Assembly: GCF_030253575.1 (NCBI RefSeq)
Contig: NC_080566.1
Location: 30,043,001 to 30,107,000 of the forward strand
Direction of reading: 5' to 3'
Length of the DNA stretch: 64,000 nucleotides
DNA from: Rhododendron vialii
Taxonomy: Eukaryota; Streptophyta; Magnoliopsida; Ericales; Ericaceae
Under the pieces are notes generated by a model, which saw only the letters and a program-made list of their open reading frames with translations, was not told where the DNA came from and did not search any database. This document shows, piece after piece, positions 22,701-33,959 of this stretch. Both the position numbers and the translations under genes were made by a program. Within the stretch, counting starts at the first letter, position 1, and each line of letters starts with the position of its first letter.

Positions 22701-25700
22701 CTTTCTCAAGGCTTGATATTGATACACGTTAACATAAATTTGTGTTGTTTGTTGAGGGCAAACAGATTGACCATCCTGTCCTAATTACAGAATGTGCATG
22801 CAACCCAGTACAATCTCGCAGTAAAATGGCAGAACTTCTGTTTGAGTCTTATGGAGTTCCTTCTGTTGGTATGGACGCTATCTATTACTTTGGGTTCAAC
22901 ACTTTTCATGCATCTATGAACTTCTCGGTCAAAAAATTGATGCTTAGGCTGGATTATTACCAAGCACATTGTCTATCACTGTTTTAGTAGGCCATATGTT
23001 GGTGTTTATGATGTTCTCTTTGGTGTTCCACTCCCTGCGGGTATTCGTATGCCCATGCATTTGGTGCTTTAGGCTTTGTTTGGAACATGGGGAAAGGAAG
23101 GGAAAAGGAAAGAAAGTTAAAAAAATTTCCTTTCCCTTGTTTGGTTTTGAGAGAAAGGGAAGAGAAAATGGCAAAATAGAGTTATGGGAATAGTAAAATT
23201 CTCTCCTTGCTTTTCTCCCATTTTACTTCTTAATTATTGTCCCTCCTCTTCCCTTTCTTTCCACAATTCCAAATAGATCCTTACTTTTGCTTAATTTTAT
23301 GTAATTACAGGTGCATTGTTACCTTTGTTTTGCCTAATTAACTTGTCTATCTTTTATGTGATTACAGCATTTGGTGTGGATGCTGCATTCAGCTACAAGT
23401 ATAATCAGCAACTTGGGGTTTGCAATAAAGATGGTCTTGTCATCTCCACAGGATTTTCCACAAGCCATGCCATCCCAGTATGGTTACAACCTTTTTGTTT
23501 GGATTGGGATTTGAAATTTTTTTTGAAAAATAGTAGGGGTAATAAGTGGAGAGAGATAGAGAGAGAAATGTTGAAAGTAGGGGGAATCTAGGGGGAATTT
23601 TTTGAAAAATTCTTTTTAAGTTGCAAAGAGAACAAAGCAAATTCTAAAATTCTTCAATAAAGGGCATGCTACCGGTTATATTTTAAGAACTGAGTGTTTC
23701 AACTTTTAATGTTACTGCCTATATTAGAATATAGAGAGTTACTTCTCAATTTGAAGGATTTGGACTGGCTATATATTATGCTGCAATTTCTTCCTGAAGC
23801 CTTGTGTTCGGTTTTAAGTGTTTGTTATAGTAACAAGAACCGTTATATGTGGTGAGTACTTGTGTGTCAGATAATAGTTCAACATTAGCTGCGTGTGCAC
23901 ATTCAGGTGTGCATGAAAACACATGTGTTACTAGATGCGTGCCATATTTTCTCATCATTGTTACCACTACTGCAACCTTGATCATCATATATTACATTTG
24001 TCATGTCCAATTTTCTGAAATTCCAGTCAAGATCTGCCTTTCGTCGTGATATATAATGATAATGTAGACGGGCGTAGCCTATATCAGGCTTCAGCTTTTA
24101 TTGTGGGTCTGTTGATGATGACCACAGCCATGACATTTGCATGTGCTTATTTCATTTTCAGTTTGTCAATGGAGAACCTGTTTATGAAGCATGCTGCCGA
24201 ACAAATGTTGGTGGATACCATGTCACTGATTACTTGAAGCAACTTCTTTCACTTAAATATCCTCATCACATGTAAGCATAATTCTTGCTGTTGCTTCTCA
24301 TGACACAAAAACTTCTTCTTGGTTAACTGCTACAGTTTTTTTATTTATTTTACAAACAGGTCTAGGCTTACATGGGAGAAGGTTGAAGACCTGAAAATGG
24401 AGCACTGTTATATTGCGCCCGATTATTTATCAGAAGCTCGATTATTTCAGGTACACCTTCTTTGTACTCCCTCAATCCATCTTTTTTCTCTGAATTTCAG
24501 TTTTGGTAAAAACTGTGACAGAAAGGGACCAAGGAAGCCGAAGAGAAGACCAAGTGTTGGCAACTCCCATGGACACCATCACCCACTGAAGAGCCGCCAT
24601 CAGAAGAGGAGATTGCTAGAAAGGCTGCTCTTAAGGAGAAACAAGGTCAGAGGTTGCGCGAAATGGCTGAGGCAAAAAGGACTTCTAGGATAAATGAACT
24701 AGAGAATGAATGCAAGGGTCTGGAATTTCTACTACATCAGCTGAAACATGTCAAAGATAGTGACATTCCATCTTTCCTGTCAGAGACTGGGTATGTCTCT
24801 AAGCAAGAAATAGAAGCTGCTCTTGTGAAAGTTACACAATCTTTGCGGAAGGCAAAAGGCGAACAAGCTGATACTGAGGAGAAGACAGATCCTACCTCAA
24901 CTGAAAAGTATTCGATGGTTGATATACCTGACAATATGCTGACGCCTGAGCAGGTATCCATTTATAGTACATGAGTGGATAATCAGTAGGCTCTTCATTA
25001 TAAAGTTGCTGTTTATTTGGATTCGGCACAAACACTTACATCATACTTTCAGCCAATAACTGAGTGGTGGTAGCTGTGTAACTGAAATGAGGATCATTCT
25101 GTACGAGGGATGAGAATGTGGTACATCACATAGGCTAAATTGTGGTACAATAGGATAAGGATTCTATAGTTCAAACTACTAGAACGTACATGTTTCAACT
25201 TAGGAAACATCCAGTAGTATCATTTTTCAAAGTTATTCATGTAACACTCATTTCTAGAAAGTAATGAACACGTCTCTAGTTCTTAGTCAAATTCTTCTTA
25301 CATGGCTTGCAGCTCCCCTCATACTAATTTGTGGTTTATTACATGTGATGTTTTAGCCTTGGCAAAATATTGTTAAATAAATAGGAGAAACTTTTGGGAT
25401 CACTTTGGATCGCTAAATTTACCATTTTGGAACTTAGGCGTACCATGTGCCGGAACATGCGTTCCAGAACATAGTTGACTAGGGTACTAGTTGTGGATGG
25501 TGACACTCATGGATAGAACAATACAGTATCTTTTTCCACCTCTCTTGTATCCCTAATATTTTTCGTTTCTCTTCTGGTTGCTATTGATGATAACTAGGAT
25601 GATTGTGTTCTCCGTGACAGCTCAAGGAGAAGAGGAAGCAGGTGTTTATCAAAACCACATCTGAGGCCCGACAACGAGCTAAACAGAAACGCTTAGAAGA

Positions 25701-27340
25701 GGAATTAGAACGGGAAAGACAAAACAAACAAGATGAAGAAAAAAGATTGTAAGTTGCTTGACTCATTTAGGTGGTGTTCCACTTTCTCCAAAAAAGACTT
25801 TTTGGAAAAAGAAGGTAATTTCAAACTCAAATATAATGAAAATGAAAAATATTTTTTCAATTTTTTTTGCACCGTTTAAAAGATCTTTGAGATCTATCAA
25901 ATAAGATCCATATTGGTAGGAAAATTATTTGGGTAAACACATGATTTTTGAGCTTGAAATTGCCTTTTTTTTCAAAAAGTTACTTTTCTTAAAAAGCAGA
26001 ACACCTCCTAGTTTTTCATCTCCAGGTCAGCTTTTCAAGGAATAGAAGCATCCAGTACATTACCTAAAGCCAATATAGCATTTCGCTTTGTGTAATGGTT
26101 TCTTAGTACAACTGGAATATGGTAAATTTCAACAGATGGTATTTGTTCTTCTGGAAGAGTGCAAGTCAAGCTGTTATATCTTGTTTTGCATGGTTACTGT
26201 ATCTTTCTTTACTCATTTGTAGAGAGAACCCGGAGCTTTATCGGGAGCAACTGCGCACTAAGCACAGAGAGCTTTCTGAGAAAGTTGAGCAACGAAAACG
26301 ACTCAAGACAAATGGTGGCCACACGAATGGAAATAATAATGGGACCGGTGGTGTTGGCCGTGGAGAAAGATTAAATGCTGCCCAAAAGGAAAGGATGCGT
26401 CTCTTGACAACAGCGGCATTTGATCGGGGGAAGGGTGAGGATACTTTTGGTATTAAAGATGAAGATTGGCAACTGTACAAACTGATGAGCAAAGATAATG
26501 ATGATGATGATGAGGGACCAGATGAGGATGAAGCTGAGTTGGTTCGCATGTCGGCTAGGCTCAAGGTTAGTCACTCTTTATGTATTTGCCCAGCAAAAAG
26601 TACAAGATTTGCAGGAATCTTATTTTTAAACTGGTTTCATAGAAGCTAAATCTTAACGTTCAAATTATATTATTTTGTCAAATGAACACGTGCTTGGTAT
26701 ATTTCATTATCCTTTGGTTTACTTCACTATAGTTTTGTCAAGAATGATTTTCTTGAATCAAGTTTTTGACTACTGAATGGAGCCTGAGTGGATATCTGCA
26801 ATTTCCACTTACCCTTTGCCGGATCTCACTTTTTGACAGGAAATAGACCCAACTTTTCTTCCCAAGTTGGAATCAGTGTCCTCTTCCGCTGAGGTTCCAC
26901 GATTACGTCCTCTTACTAAGGAAGATTTCCAAATCGTCCTTGGGGTAGAAAGATTCCGGTGCCCTGAAATCCTGTTTAATCCAAACTTAGTTGGGATTGA
27001 CCAAGCGGGGTTGGATGAAATGGCTGGAGTCTCAATGAGGAGGCTGCCAACAAGGGGTCAAAGTGTGGATGAGAGAATCACCAATTCGATCCTGATGACA
27101 GGTGGCAGCTGTCTGTTCCCTGGAATGGCTGAGCGTTTAGAAGCTGGAATCCGGATGATCCGGCCGTGTGGCACACCGATACAGGTTGTCAGAGCATCCG
27201 ACCCGATCCTCGATGCGTGGCGCGGAGCTGCTGCTTATGCTGCTGCCATGCAATTCCCTCAACAAACATTCACTAGGATGGATTATTATGAGAAGGGTGA
27301 GGATTGGCTACGGGGATATCAAATGAGGTATACCATATGA
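19774..27340 (+). CDS. ARP5: Actin-related protein 5 (INO80 complex subunit)
   Basis: Twelve exons: 19774-19874, 19970-20040, 21076-21200, 21847-21891, 22766-22868, 23368-23477, 24162-24271, 24360-24450, 24522-24953, 25621-25748, 26223-26565, 26840-27340. All junctions are GT..AG and in frame, giving 719 aa, the usual ARP5 length. The actin fold opens with IVIDNGASYFRLGWAG (residues 22-37, phosphate loop) and ends with the nucleotide-site motif ILMTGGSCLFPGM (exon 12). Between them is the ARP5-specific charged coiled-coil insertion (about residues 253-540). ARP5 is a nuclear core subunit of INO80, needed for nucleosome sliding and damage response. The exon 9 acceptor (GTGACAG) is weak; an upstream TTTCAG would hit a stop. 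Introns 4, 5, 6 and 10 carry MITEs. The start ATG follows a GA-rich leader. Confidence 0.97.
22003..22143 (+). repeat. MITE copy in ARP5 intron 4
   Basis: About 140 bp running from TGTTCTCTTTGGAATTC through TTTTTCAAAAAATTCC and a CT-rich centre to CAAACCAAACAC. It is roughly 90% identical, in reverse orientation, to 23508-23640 in intron 6. Exons 5 and 6 lie between the two copies. Confidence 0.85.
23062..23285. mobile_element. Polypurine/polypyrimidine MITE in ARP5 intron 5
   Basis: Begins GGCTTTGTTTGGAACATGG with purine-rich GGAAAGGAAGGG blocks and ends with TTCCCTTTCTTTCC..CCAAATAGATCC. The ends are roughly inverted, as in common plant MITEs inserted in introns. Exact borders and target duplication were not resolved. 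Confidence 0.45.
23508..23640 (-). repeat. Inverted MITE copy in ARP5 intron 6
   Basis: Reverse-complement partner of 22003-22143, including the AGAGAGATAGAGAGAGAAAT core and GGGGGAATTTTTTGAAAAA. In the ARP5 pre-mRNA the two copies can pair into a roughly 130-bp duplex. Confidence 0.85.
25770..26010. mobile_element. MITE in ARP5 intron 10
   Basis: Left end AGGTGGTGTTCCACTTT and right end AAAGCAGAACACCTCCT are inverted copies with mismatches. The 240-bp AT-rich interior has TTTTTTGCACCG and TTTCAAACTCAAAT motifs shared with the element at 17938-18185. Confidence 0.65.
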
Positions 27341-27580
27341 CTTGATGGTGGCTGTTTGCACAGCGAGAATGAGAGTAGTTTTTTGACCACCCGGAATGAG
27401 TGAGGATGGTAAATTGCAATTTAAACGAACGTTTGTAGTAGAGCGGGGATTTGTCCCTCTTGAACATTTGCAATTTTTTGTAATCGAGTTTTCATTTTTC
27501 AAAGGCCGTTAAAAGTATCAAATAGCAGCATTTTATTGTAGCGTCACAAGAAAGAGCTGGTTAAGTTCATGTTTACACTA
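27341..27580 (+). other. ARP5 3' flank
   Basis: Presumed 3' untranslated region. A T-rich stretch with TTTTTTGTAATCGAG near 27473-27487 resembles plant poly(A)-site context, but no canonical AATAAA is nearby. No other gene is visible. Confidence 0.4.
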
Positions 27581-27584
27581 CGAA

Positions 27585-27825
27585 AGACACTCATTCACGG
27601 AGCTCCGTGAATAAGTTAAAAATGGAACCCGCACGATTTCATCCTTTCGTCTCGGCAATTAATGGTTCAGATTAAATTTTTTTTTTTCAGAGAAGAGTTT
27701 TAACCTCTTCCTTAAAGAGTTTGTTTAAAAATCCGGACCGTTCAAAACACTTTTGGATGCGCGGAATTGAGTGTTGTAAAGTTAATTTTATGGAAAGCTC
27801 CGTAAATAACTTTTCTCTTACACTA
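27585..27825. mobile_element. MITE, ACGGAGCTCCGTGAATAA family
   Basis: The two ends carry inverted CGGAGCTCCGTGAATAA and GAAAGCTCCGTAAATAA related sequences. The centre has CGGACCGTTCAAAACACTT, shared with the element at 34565-34745. It is non-coding. Confidence 0.45.
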
Positions 27826-28108
27826 TATTTTCAAAGAATAGGATGCATTTCTTCCGTTACCATATGTGGTTTGGAATTATCTGAGAGTTGATACCATTAC
27901 ATTACACAAAAAGATTTCAAAATTGGACTATGAAGGTAAGAAACTAATTGCATATCTGGAAAATATGGTAGGAGATTTCTTTCCATATATGCCCCTTCTA
28001 GAAGGTCATAATACTCATCTCTTTCTGAAGACTAACGAATAGCAAAAGATATTTAAGCTCTAAGAAGACCATTATGTGGATTAAAAATGACGCTCTCATT
28101 ACGTTCTA

Positions 28109-28382
28109 CTCCTTCCGTCCCGTTTTAAAAGCCCCGCTACATAATTTCAACTTATTAAGAAAACATCATCATTATACATTTCACATCAACTTTACCTCCA
28201 CTTTTTCTATTTACCCTCTATAGAGACATCATCATTACACTTTTACTCATTAACATTTCAAAATGGAATATACTTTTAGGGGTAAAATGGAAAATGTATC
28301 AACTTGTACCCACTAACTTTACAAAATGGACACTTGACAGTCCAAAATGAAATATTGAACTTTAAAAAAGGAACGAAGAGAG
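28109..28382. mobile_element. Stowaway-like MITE (274 bp)
   Basis: Starts CTCCTTCCGTCCCGTTTT and ends AAAAGGAACGAAGAGAG, the Stowaway terminal inverted repeat with a few changes. It is flanked by TA on both sides (28107-28108 and 28383-28384), the Tc1/mariner target duplication. Confidence 0.85.
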
Positions 28383-28696
28383 TATATTGTATGGAAATCT
28401 GAGTGATATTTTCACAGCTAGTTGTCGAGGTGGGAGACTAATAAACACCGAAAATAATTCTCAGCACGATCTTTGATGATTGAGTAAATGATATACGGGA
28501 AATAGTAGCTATAAAAATAAATGCAGCGAGAAGTAAAATTATGTGCGACATCATGCACAATAATTTATCGCGGACACCAATTTTATGATTGTATACGTGG
28601 AGGCCTATCTCTGCTTAACCACCATCTATCTTGCATTATGTGGGTCTATTCCCAAATGATGGTATTACCCAAAAAAAGTATCTGTTACTCTTCTTC

Positions 28697-28790
28697 CTTG
28701 GCCTATAAATACGTAGCTTAAGAGACCAGCTCTCTCTCTCTCTCTCTCCTTGGCCAGTTGGCCTATAAGTACATAGCTTAATTAGAGGCC

Positions 28791-28823
<33 letters not shown>
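28697..28823 (+). promoter_or_regulatory. Duplicated core promoter with CT leader
   Basis: CCTTGGCCTATAAATACGTA (TATA at 28703-28711) is repeated 60 bp downstream as TTGGCCTATAAGTACATAG (TATA at 28763-28771). Each is followed by AGCTTAA and a (CT)n tract (28731-28748 and 28795-28823). The arrangement looks like a Pol II start region duplicated in tandem. The downstream transcript is not recognised. Confidence 0.5.
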
Positions 28824-28828
<5 letters not shown>

Positions 28829-29440
28829 CATTAAGTATATTCCTTTCCATCTCAATACAACGAAGAGGGTCTTAAGTGTTTAGGATCATCAAATGGTGCA
28901 ATCTAGTTTATCTCTTCAAACAGCTAATGTTTTAGATTTTGGCTTGTTGCAGTGGTATACAAGTGTTTGAATGGCTTCCAGAAATTTATACTCGTATTTA
29001 CCGAGTTCCTAAGGGTGCAAAACAACTTTTTTCTAAATGGATCCAGGATTGAATCAATGATCTACCACATTACAGCGGTAAAATCCTGCCCCTCTTTCTG
29101 TTTTTGTATATCGTTTTCTACGTTTTGTAATTTATCTAGGCATATACAACATACGTATGGATATAAATGTGAGTATAAATACAAACCTGTATTTGTTTTG
29201 GTGGCTTTAATATCTCACATCCATGATGAAGCTAGCATGTTCCAATTAATTAACGAAAAGCTTGTTTTAAGATTGTGTAACTCTGATCTCTTGACATTTG
29301 AATTGTTTGGAAGTTACATAAAAAGTTGTCCGATAGGTCACATTTGGCATCAACTTTGGAGCTATTTTTTAGGCGGTTGTTTTCTGCATTTATTTTTATT
29401 CATCATCATCTCTCTCTCTTTTGAGTTTCAATAAGATTTC
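28824..29440 (+). other. Possible transcript downstream of the duplicated promoter, unrecognised
   Basis: A 160-codon open frame at 28952-29434 has no recognisable motif and an atypical composition. A plausible acceptor (TTGTTGCAG, about 28951) and donor (GCGGTAAAAT, about 29079) bracket a 128-nt stretch, which could be an exon of a non-coding RNA or of a lost gene. I do not assign a function. Confidence 0.25.
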
Positions 29441-29488
29441 GTATTTACATTGCTTCCATGATCAGTTGCCAGGGTGGGGTTCAGGAGT

Positions 29489-29700
29489 CTAGAGAGCAAA
29501 AAAAAGAGGAACCTTTGATGTGTCAACGCAACGATTGCCAAACGAGAAGGGTTTCCCACTTGGTGAGAAGACAACAAGAGCAATCTCACAACCCACCAAG
29601 GTACACAGCTTAATTGCTTGCCTTCTTGAAAAGGCCAGATCGGTGCTCTGAGATGGCGACCCAACGACATGGCTTGTTTTCCAATTTGTGGCTGCCTGAA
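29489..29700 (-). pseudogene. MADS-box (type I, AGL62/AGL61-like) pseudogene
   Basis: The minus strand encodes KLENKPCRWVAISEHRSGLF then KKAS, followed after a one-base frame change by IKLCTLVGCEIALVVFSPSG and KPFSFGNRCVD. This follows the type I MADS pattern IENK..VTFSKRR.GLFKKA.ELCTLCG.EIA..VFSP.GK.FSFG..CVD. The N-terminal MGR.. start is missing, the SKRR region is decayed and the frame is broken; it ends at a TAG (29491-29489). The fragment lacks the rest of the protein. MADS type I genes often duplicate and die in plant genomes. Confidence 0.75.
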
Positions 29701-30269
29701 AACAAGAAGAGTGATCATTAAGTGATTGTTTTAAATTTTTGCAACGATATGCATAATTTGAATTTTTTATCTTGTTAAATACTAGTTATTTTGATTTTTT
29801 AAGTTGCCTTTATATTTTTGTCATTCTGCCCTGATATTTTAAGGGTTCAAAGCGAATTTTCGAAATTCTGGCCCTACTATGAATACACTTGAGAATCTCA
29901 AAAGATGACATGAAATCATCAATAAAGGACTCAAAATCACTTCAGCCCACTCTGTTAGAATCTTAGAATCTAGAAAGCAAAAAAAATCTTAGAATCTAGA
30001 AAGCAAAAAAAAAAAGTGACGGGGTCCGGAAAAATTTGATTTCTTCTGGTGTAGAAGTACAAACATAGCACTTGTAGTCACACGTAACTGACAAATTAAC
30101 CATCTTATAACAGGCAATTCTTGTATCACTAATCTCATTACAGCTAACTCATTCTGTCAAGCTTGATCCCAATTTGTTTTGCTTTGCCTTTACGACTAAC
30201 TCCTCTTTAAAAAAAAAATGCCAATATTTAAGAATATTAGTAGATTCTAATAGTCTCATTGAGAACCTC

Positions 30270-30500
30270 ACAAAGAGCAACAACACAACAACAACAACAA
30301 CAATAACAGAATCCATCTAATTTTGTCGAATTGATTGGCGACTGATGTTTCTCCCTTTGATCCACCTCGCTCTAGCCGCCAAAAAGGGAATGGGATTTAT
30401 TACGCATTGCACGGGATGAGCTCCTAAGCTGATCCCCAACCATTGGGGGTATGGGCGGGAAGGATTGGAAACAAACCTAACCTTTAACAATATATACACA
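30270..30500 (-). mobile_element. SINE-like element ending in (GTT)n
   Basis: Read on the minus strand it starts near GGTTAGGTTTGTTTCCAATC (B-box-like TTCCAATCC) and ends TTATTGTTGTTGTTGTTG, the tail style of plant TS/Au SINE relatives. The A-box is not convincing and no target duplication was found, so this is tentative. Confidence 0.35.
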
Positions 30501-32095
30501 AATTGATTGCTCTCAAAATATCACTGAAACAGTGGCACCCATATACTTCCAAGAACCGAGGAGCTAAAGGAACATTTTGCTGTGGAACCATGCCTTGAAA
30601 TCAAAGCTGAAAGGCATTAAAGAGGGCAGACCTAGAGACCCAAATTAATTTTTGTGCATATTACCGTGCTTTCTTCCTTCATAGTCCAGAGCAAAGGGAT
30701 CTACTGGATATAAAATGATATGTGGCCCACCTTAAGTTTAGTGACATGAAGTGCTAATTATCCAATGATACACGATACTGACATATTTTACAACACCACA
30801 AAATATAAGCTACAAGGAACAGAGACCATGATCTGATGACTCATGCTATCTGAAGCTGAACGGCAGCGATAAAGCACAAGATTTTCAAAACTATATTCCT
30901 GGAATTCCAAGCAAGATTTTTGGATCAATGAAAGGGGGGATGCAACTTCTTCCTTTGTTATGATCCCACAATTAATCATAAACAAAAAACTACAACAAGT
31001 GTGGCCAGTGCAATCTATGGAAGAAATCTTGCGCCTAAATTTCAACACAGAAATAATACAATAAGCTCGGTGATAGATAAAGGTTTGTGTTTTATTCCGG
31101 GGTCATTTCACTTCCGATTGACCCTTGCGTCTCGGTTGTTAGCCTCTCAAACCTTGAATTTCATTGCTGGTTTCTGCTGATTACAAAAAACATAGGTAAC
31201 AGTTACCGAACAGTTGAGACAATATCAGTCTAGCTATTTGATTAAAAGTAGAATTACGTATACTTCGGAAAAGATAACTCCGGGTGAAAAAATGAACTCC
31301 TCCACAGTCTAATGTGCAAACTGTCAAGTTCAACCTAACACTACAAAACAAGTAATAAATCCAGTAGATTGGGAAGTGATGTTGCCTTGTCTCTATGATA
31401 ATAAGCGGGGCCAACTAGCCAGCATTTGATTGTTCAAGCTTGACGTGAGTTTGTCTATGAGGCGAGCCAATTTCAAAAGAGCTGATCTAGAGTAGCTTAA
31501 ATTTTTTGTACATTAGCAAGATAATAGTGACTTGTTTGAGGTTGATTTGAAAACTTGATGAGCTTAAAATAATATTCAAACTTGGTTTTAATTGTGTAGC
31601 AACTGAAAGAGCAAACAGTCGTTGAAACTCGAATAACTTTGGTTCGTTTATCATCCACATCTAATCCACCCAATTAGTTCCAAATGCAACTAGACCCATA
31701 CACAATAACAGCAAGGAATCTCAAATTCACAGTTCAAACTTTCGAACCAGGATTCTGATTTTGATTTCATCATATCAGCTACCAAGCAAATCAACAACAA
31801 AATTGAAAATGAGAAGCAAGAATGTGACCAAAAAAAAAAAAAAAAGAGCTTTGAAATGATTGAAGACAAATTAGGCTAGATTAAATACCCGACAAGATGG
31901 GAAGATGGACAGCGCTAGGAAAAAATGGCGGCTTCTTTTTCTTCGTACTTCTTTGCCCGCTTGAAAGCTTATTGTGAGAAAGAGAAGACAAGGGAGGATT
32001 AACCAAGGGATTGTCGCAGGGGTTAACTTGCCTCGGTGAAGAATTCGAGAATCAGCTTTGAACATTAAGCAATAGGTAATGCTTTTAATTGATGT
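30501..32095. other. No gene recognised
   Basis: Contains minus-strand open frames (30788-31048, 31871-32065) without known domains. A 15-A run lies near 31830. A GC-moderate block at 31860-32060 could be a leader of an unrecognised minus-strand transcript. No repeats with clear ends were seen. Confidence 0.4.
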
Positions 32096-32466
32096 TTAAG
32101 TTTCGAAACGTTACACCGAATCTAACCACAAGGGGTTAGCAAAATGGGTATGAGAAATCAATAAGTGATTGACCAGGAAGTCGCATGTTCAAATCATTCC
32201 AAATTTTGAGATCACCGGAGGATATGCCTGGTTCGTAAGGGGCTTCTTATTGGCCGGCCCTCTTTTGTCAATGTTTGCCCATCCGAGCCCACCCCATGTC
32301 AAGTCCATCCCACACAAGCCCTGTTTTAAGTAAACAGCCGAAAATACCCTCACCTCGTCTCTTAGCTCATACGCTAACCAAATACGTTCCACCCAAAAGG
32401 CGAGCACCAGATCCGCCTCATCTCTTTACCTTTCTGCGTCCTTCCCCCCTTAAAACCTCTTTACGC

Positions 32467-32676
32467 TTACATCACTGGCTTCCGATCCCAAGTGGTGCCT
32501 GACAAGCTGTTGATGGCGGCGGACTTGGAGAGCTTGGCGGTAGGGATGGCGTTGGCGACGCTGGAGCCGGGGAAGTAGCTGGGGGTGACAAACGTCAAGT
32601 CGACGATCAGTATCAACAACGTGAAGATCAGAAAAAGAGCTTTGATCTGGCGTATAACCCCAAGGTCGTGGTTCAT
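32467..32676 (-). CDS. Small hydrophobic-leader coding fragment, unrecognised
   Basis: A 69-codon frame on the minus strand: residues 1-12 are polar (MNHDLGVIRQIK), about 13-32 form a hydrophobic helix (ALFLIFTLLILIVDLTFV), and the rest is Ser/Ala-rich, ending TTWDRKPVM. From codon 28 nearly every third base is G or C (GCC, CTC, AAG, TCC), unlike the AT-rich surroundings, which supports real coding origin. It could be a small membrane or secreted peptide gene, or the N-terminal exon of a type II membrane protein whose remainder is lost. No family was recognised. Confidence 0.4.
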   Translation of the reverse strand: MNHDLGVIRQIKALFLIFTLLILIVDLTFVTPSYFPGSSVANAIPTAKLSKSAAINSLSGTTWDRKPVM

Positions 32677-32954
32677 GGACTATTGGCACCGTATCCGCAC
32701 GTTCATGGGATTTTGGCGCGGTTAAAAATGACGGTCCATATTTTCCGTCGACAAATGTAAGCGTGACGTGGCGGCGCCTACACCGGTGGTTGAGTCGGTG
32801 GAGATTGAGGATCACCATGGCCTATGAGATCTGTAATTGAAGTTTTACTCTGTTTCTATTGATTGGAATAAAACCCTCACGTACAGTTGTAGCTTTACAT
32901 GGTTTACGGTACATGCTTGTTCTCGCTAGCGGTAAGAAATTAGGCTTTTTGAGT

Positions 32955-33845
32955 GTGAGGGTTTGTTCAAGGTGTGAATTGTATAATTTGGGGTGTGAAT
33001 TCTAGAGTCTACAGTGCAAATTATGCAATTTGAGGGTGTGAATTCTAGAGTTTGATAGTGCACTTGAGCCGTGAATTCTAGTGTTTGTTTTGGTGGCTTA
33101 AATTTAAGGTTTTGGTGTCTGTTGTTTTTTTTCTTCTAAGCATCTGCTGTTTGTTGTTGACGACGGGGGCGTTGGGACTTTTTTGTAATTTGGTAGTGTG
33201 AATTGCTGCATTTAGAGGTTTGAATTGTGTCGCTGAATGTGAATTTTGAGGTGTATGAATTGTGTCCTTTTTAAACACTTTCAGAATTCACACCCCTGTG
33301 AATCCTTCATGAGGTGTATGAATTCATTTGGAGGTGAATTGTGTCCTTTTTAAAGATGTGAAATCTGTCTTTTTTGAAGATATGAATTCTTCATTTGCGT
33401 GTGAATTTTTTTTTTCAAGCATGTGAATTTTTTTTTTCAAGCGTGTGAATTCTCATTTGGGGATGTGAATTCTGTCTTCTTCATTTTTTTCTGGGAATTC
33501 TTTGACACCTGCTCCCGAATTTTTTGTATGTAGGAGTAATTTAAGAATATTGTGAATGGAGGCATTGATGTGAGAAGTTGAGAACCACCTGTGTTTTTGT
33601 TTTTATCCAGATTAAGTGTTTGTTTGTGAATTATTTTAGAGGGGTGTGAATTCTGAATTTAGGGGTGTGAATTTGTGTAATTTGAATGAGCATGAATTCT
33701 AGAGGTGTGAATAGTACAAAAAGGTGTGAATTCTGTGGGTGGGATGTGAATTCGTGGAGGTGTGAATTATGTGGAGTGTGAATTCTTGAAGGTGAAAATT
33801 CATGGGGTGTGAATTATGTGGGTGTGGTGTGAATTTTGGGAGTGT
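32955..33845. repeat. Degenerate GTGTGAATT(C) array, about 0.9 kb
   Basis: GTGTGAATT, GTGTGAATTCT and close variants recur dozens of times at irregular 10-45-bp spacing, mostly in one orientation. About 14 GAATTC (EcoRI) sites fall within the array. No coding frame of merit is present. It lies 1.6 kb upstream of EME1. Confidence 0.8.
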
Positions 33846-33959
33846 TGAAATAGTGACAAGGGTAAAATAGTAAAAATATCTTTAAAAAGGGACTGAATGG
33901 AATAGCTATACAAAAAGGGGTTTACATGGAACTCCAAGTAAAAAATGGGACCGACTAGG

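Noticed and set aside
29225..29250. miR167-like TGAAGCT..AGCATG
   Set aside because: Three central bases are missing and no complementary arm was found nearby.
28952..29434. 160-codon plus-strand frame
   Set aside because: No recognisable motif, no codon bias and internal splice-like sites; described only as a possible transcript.
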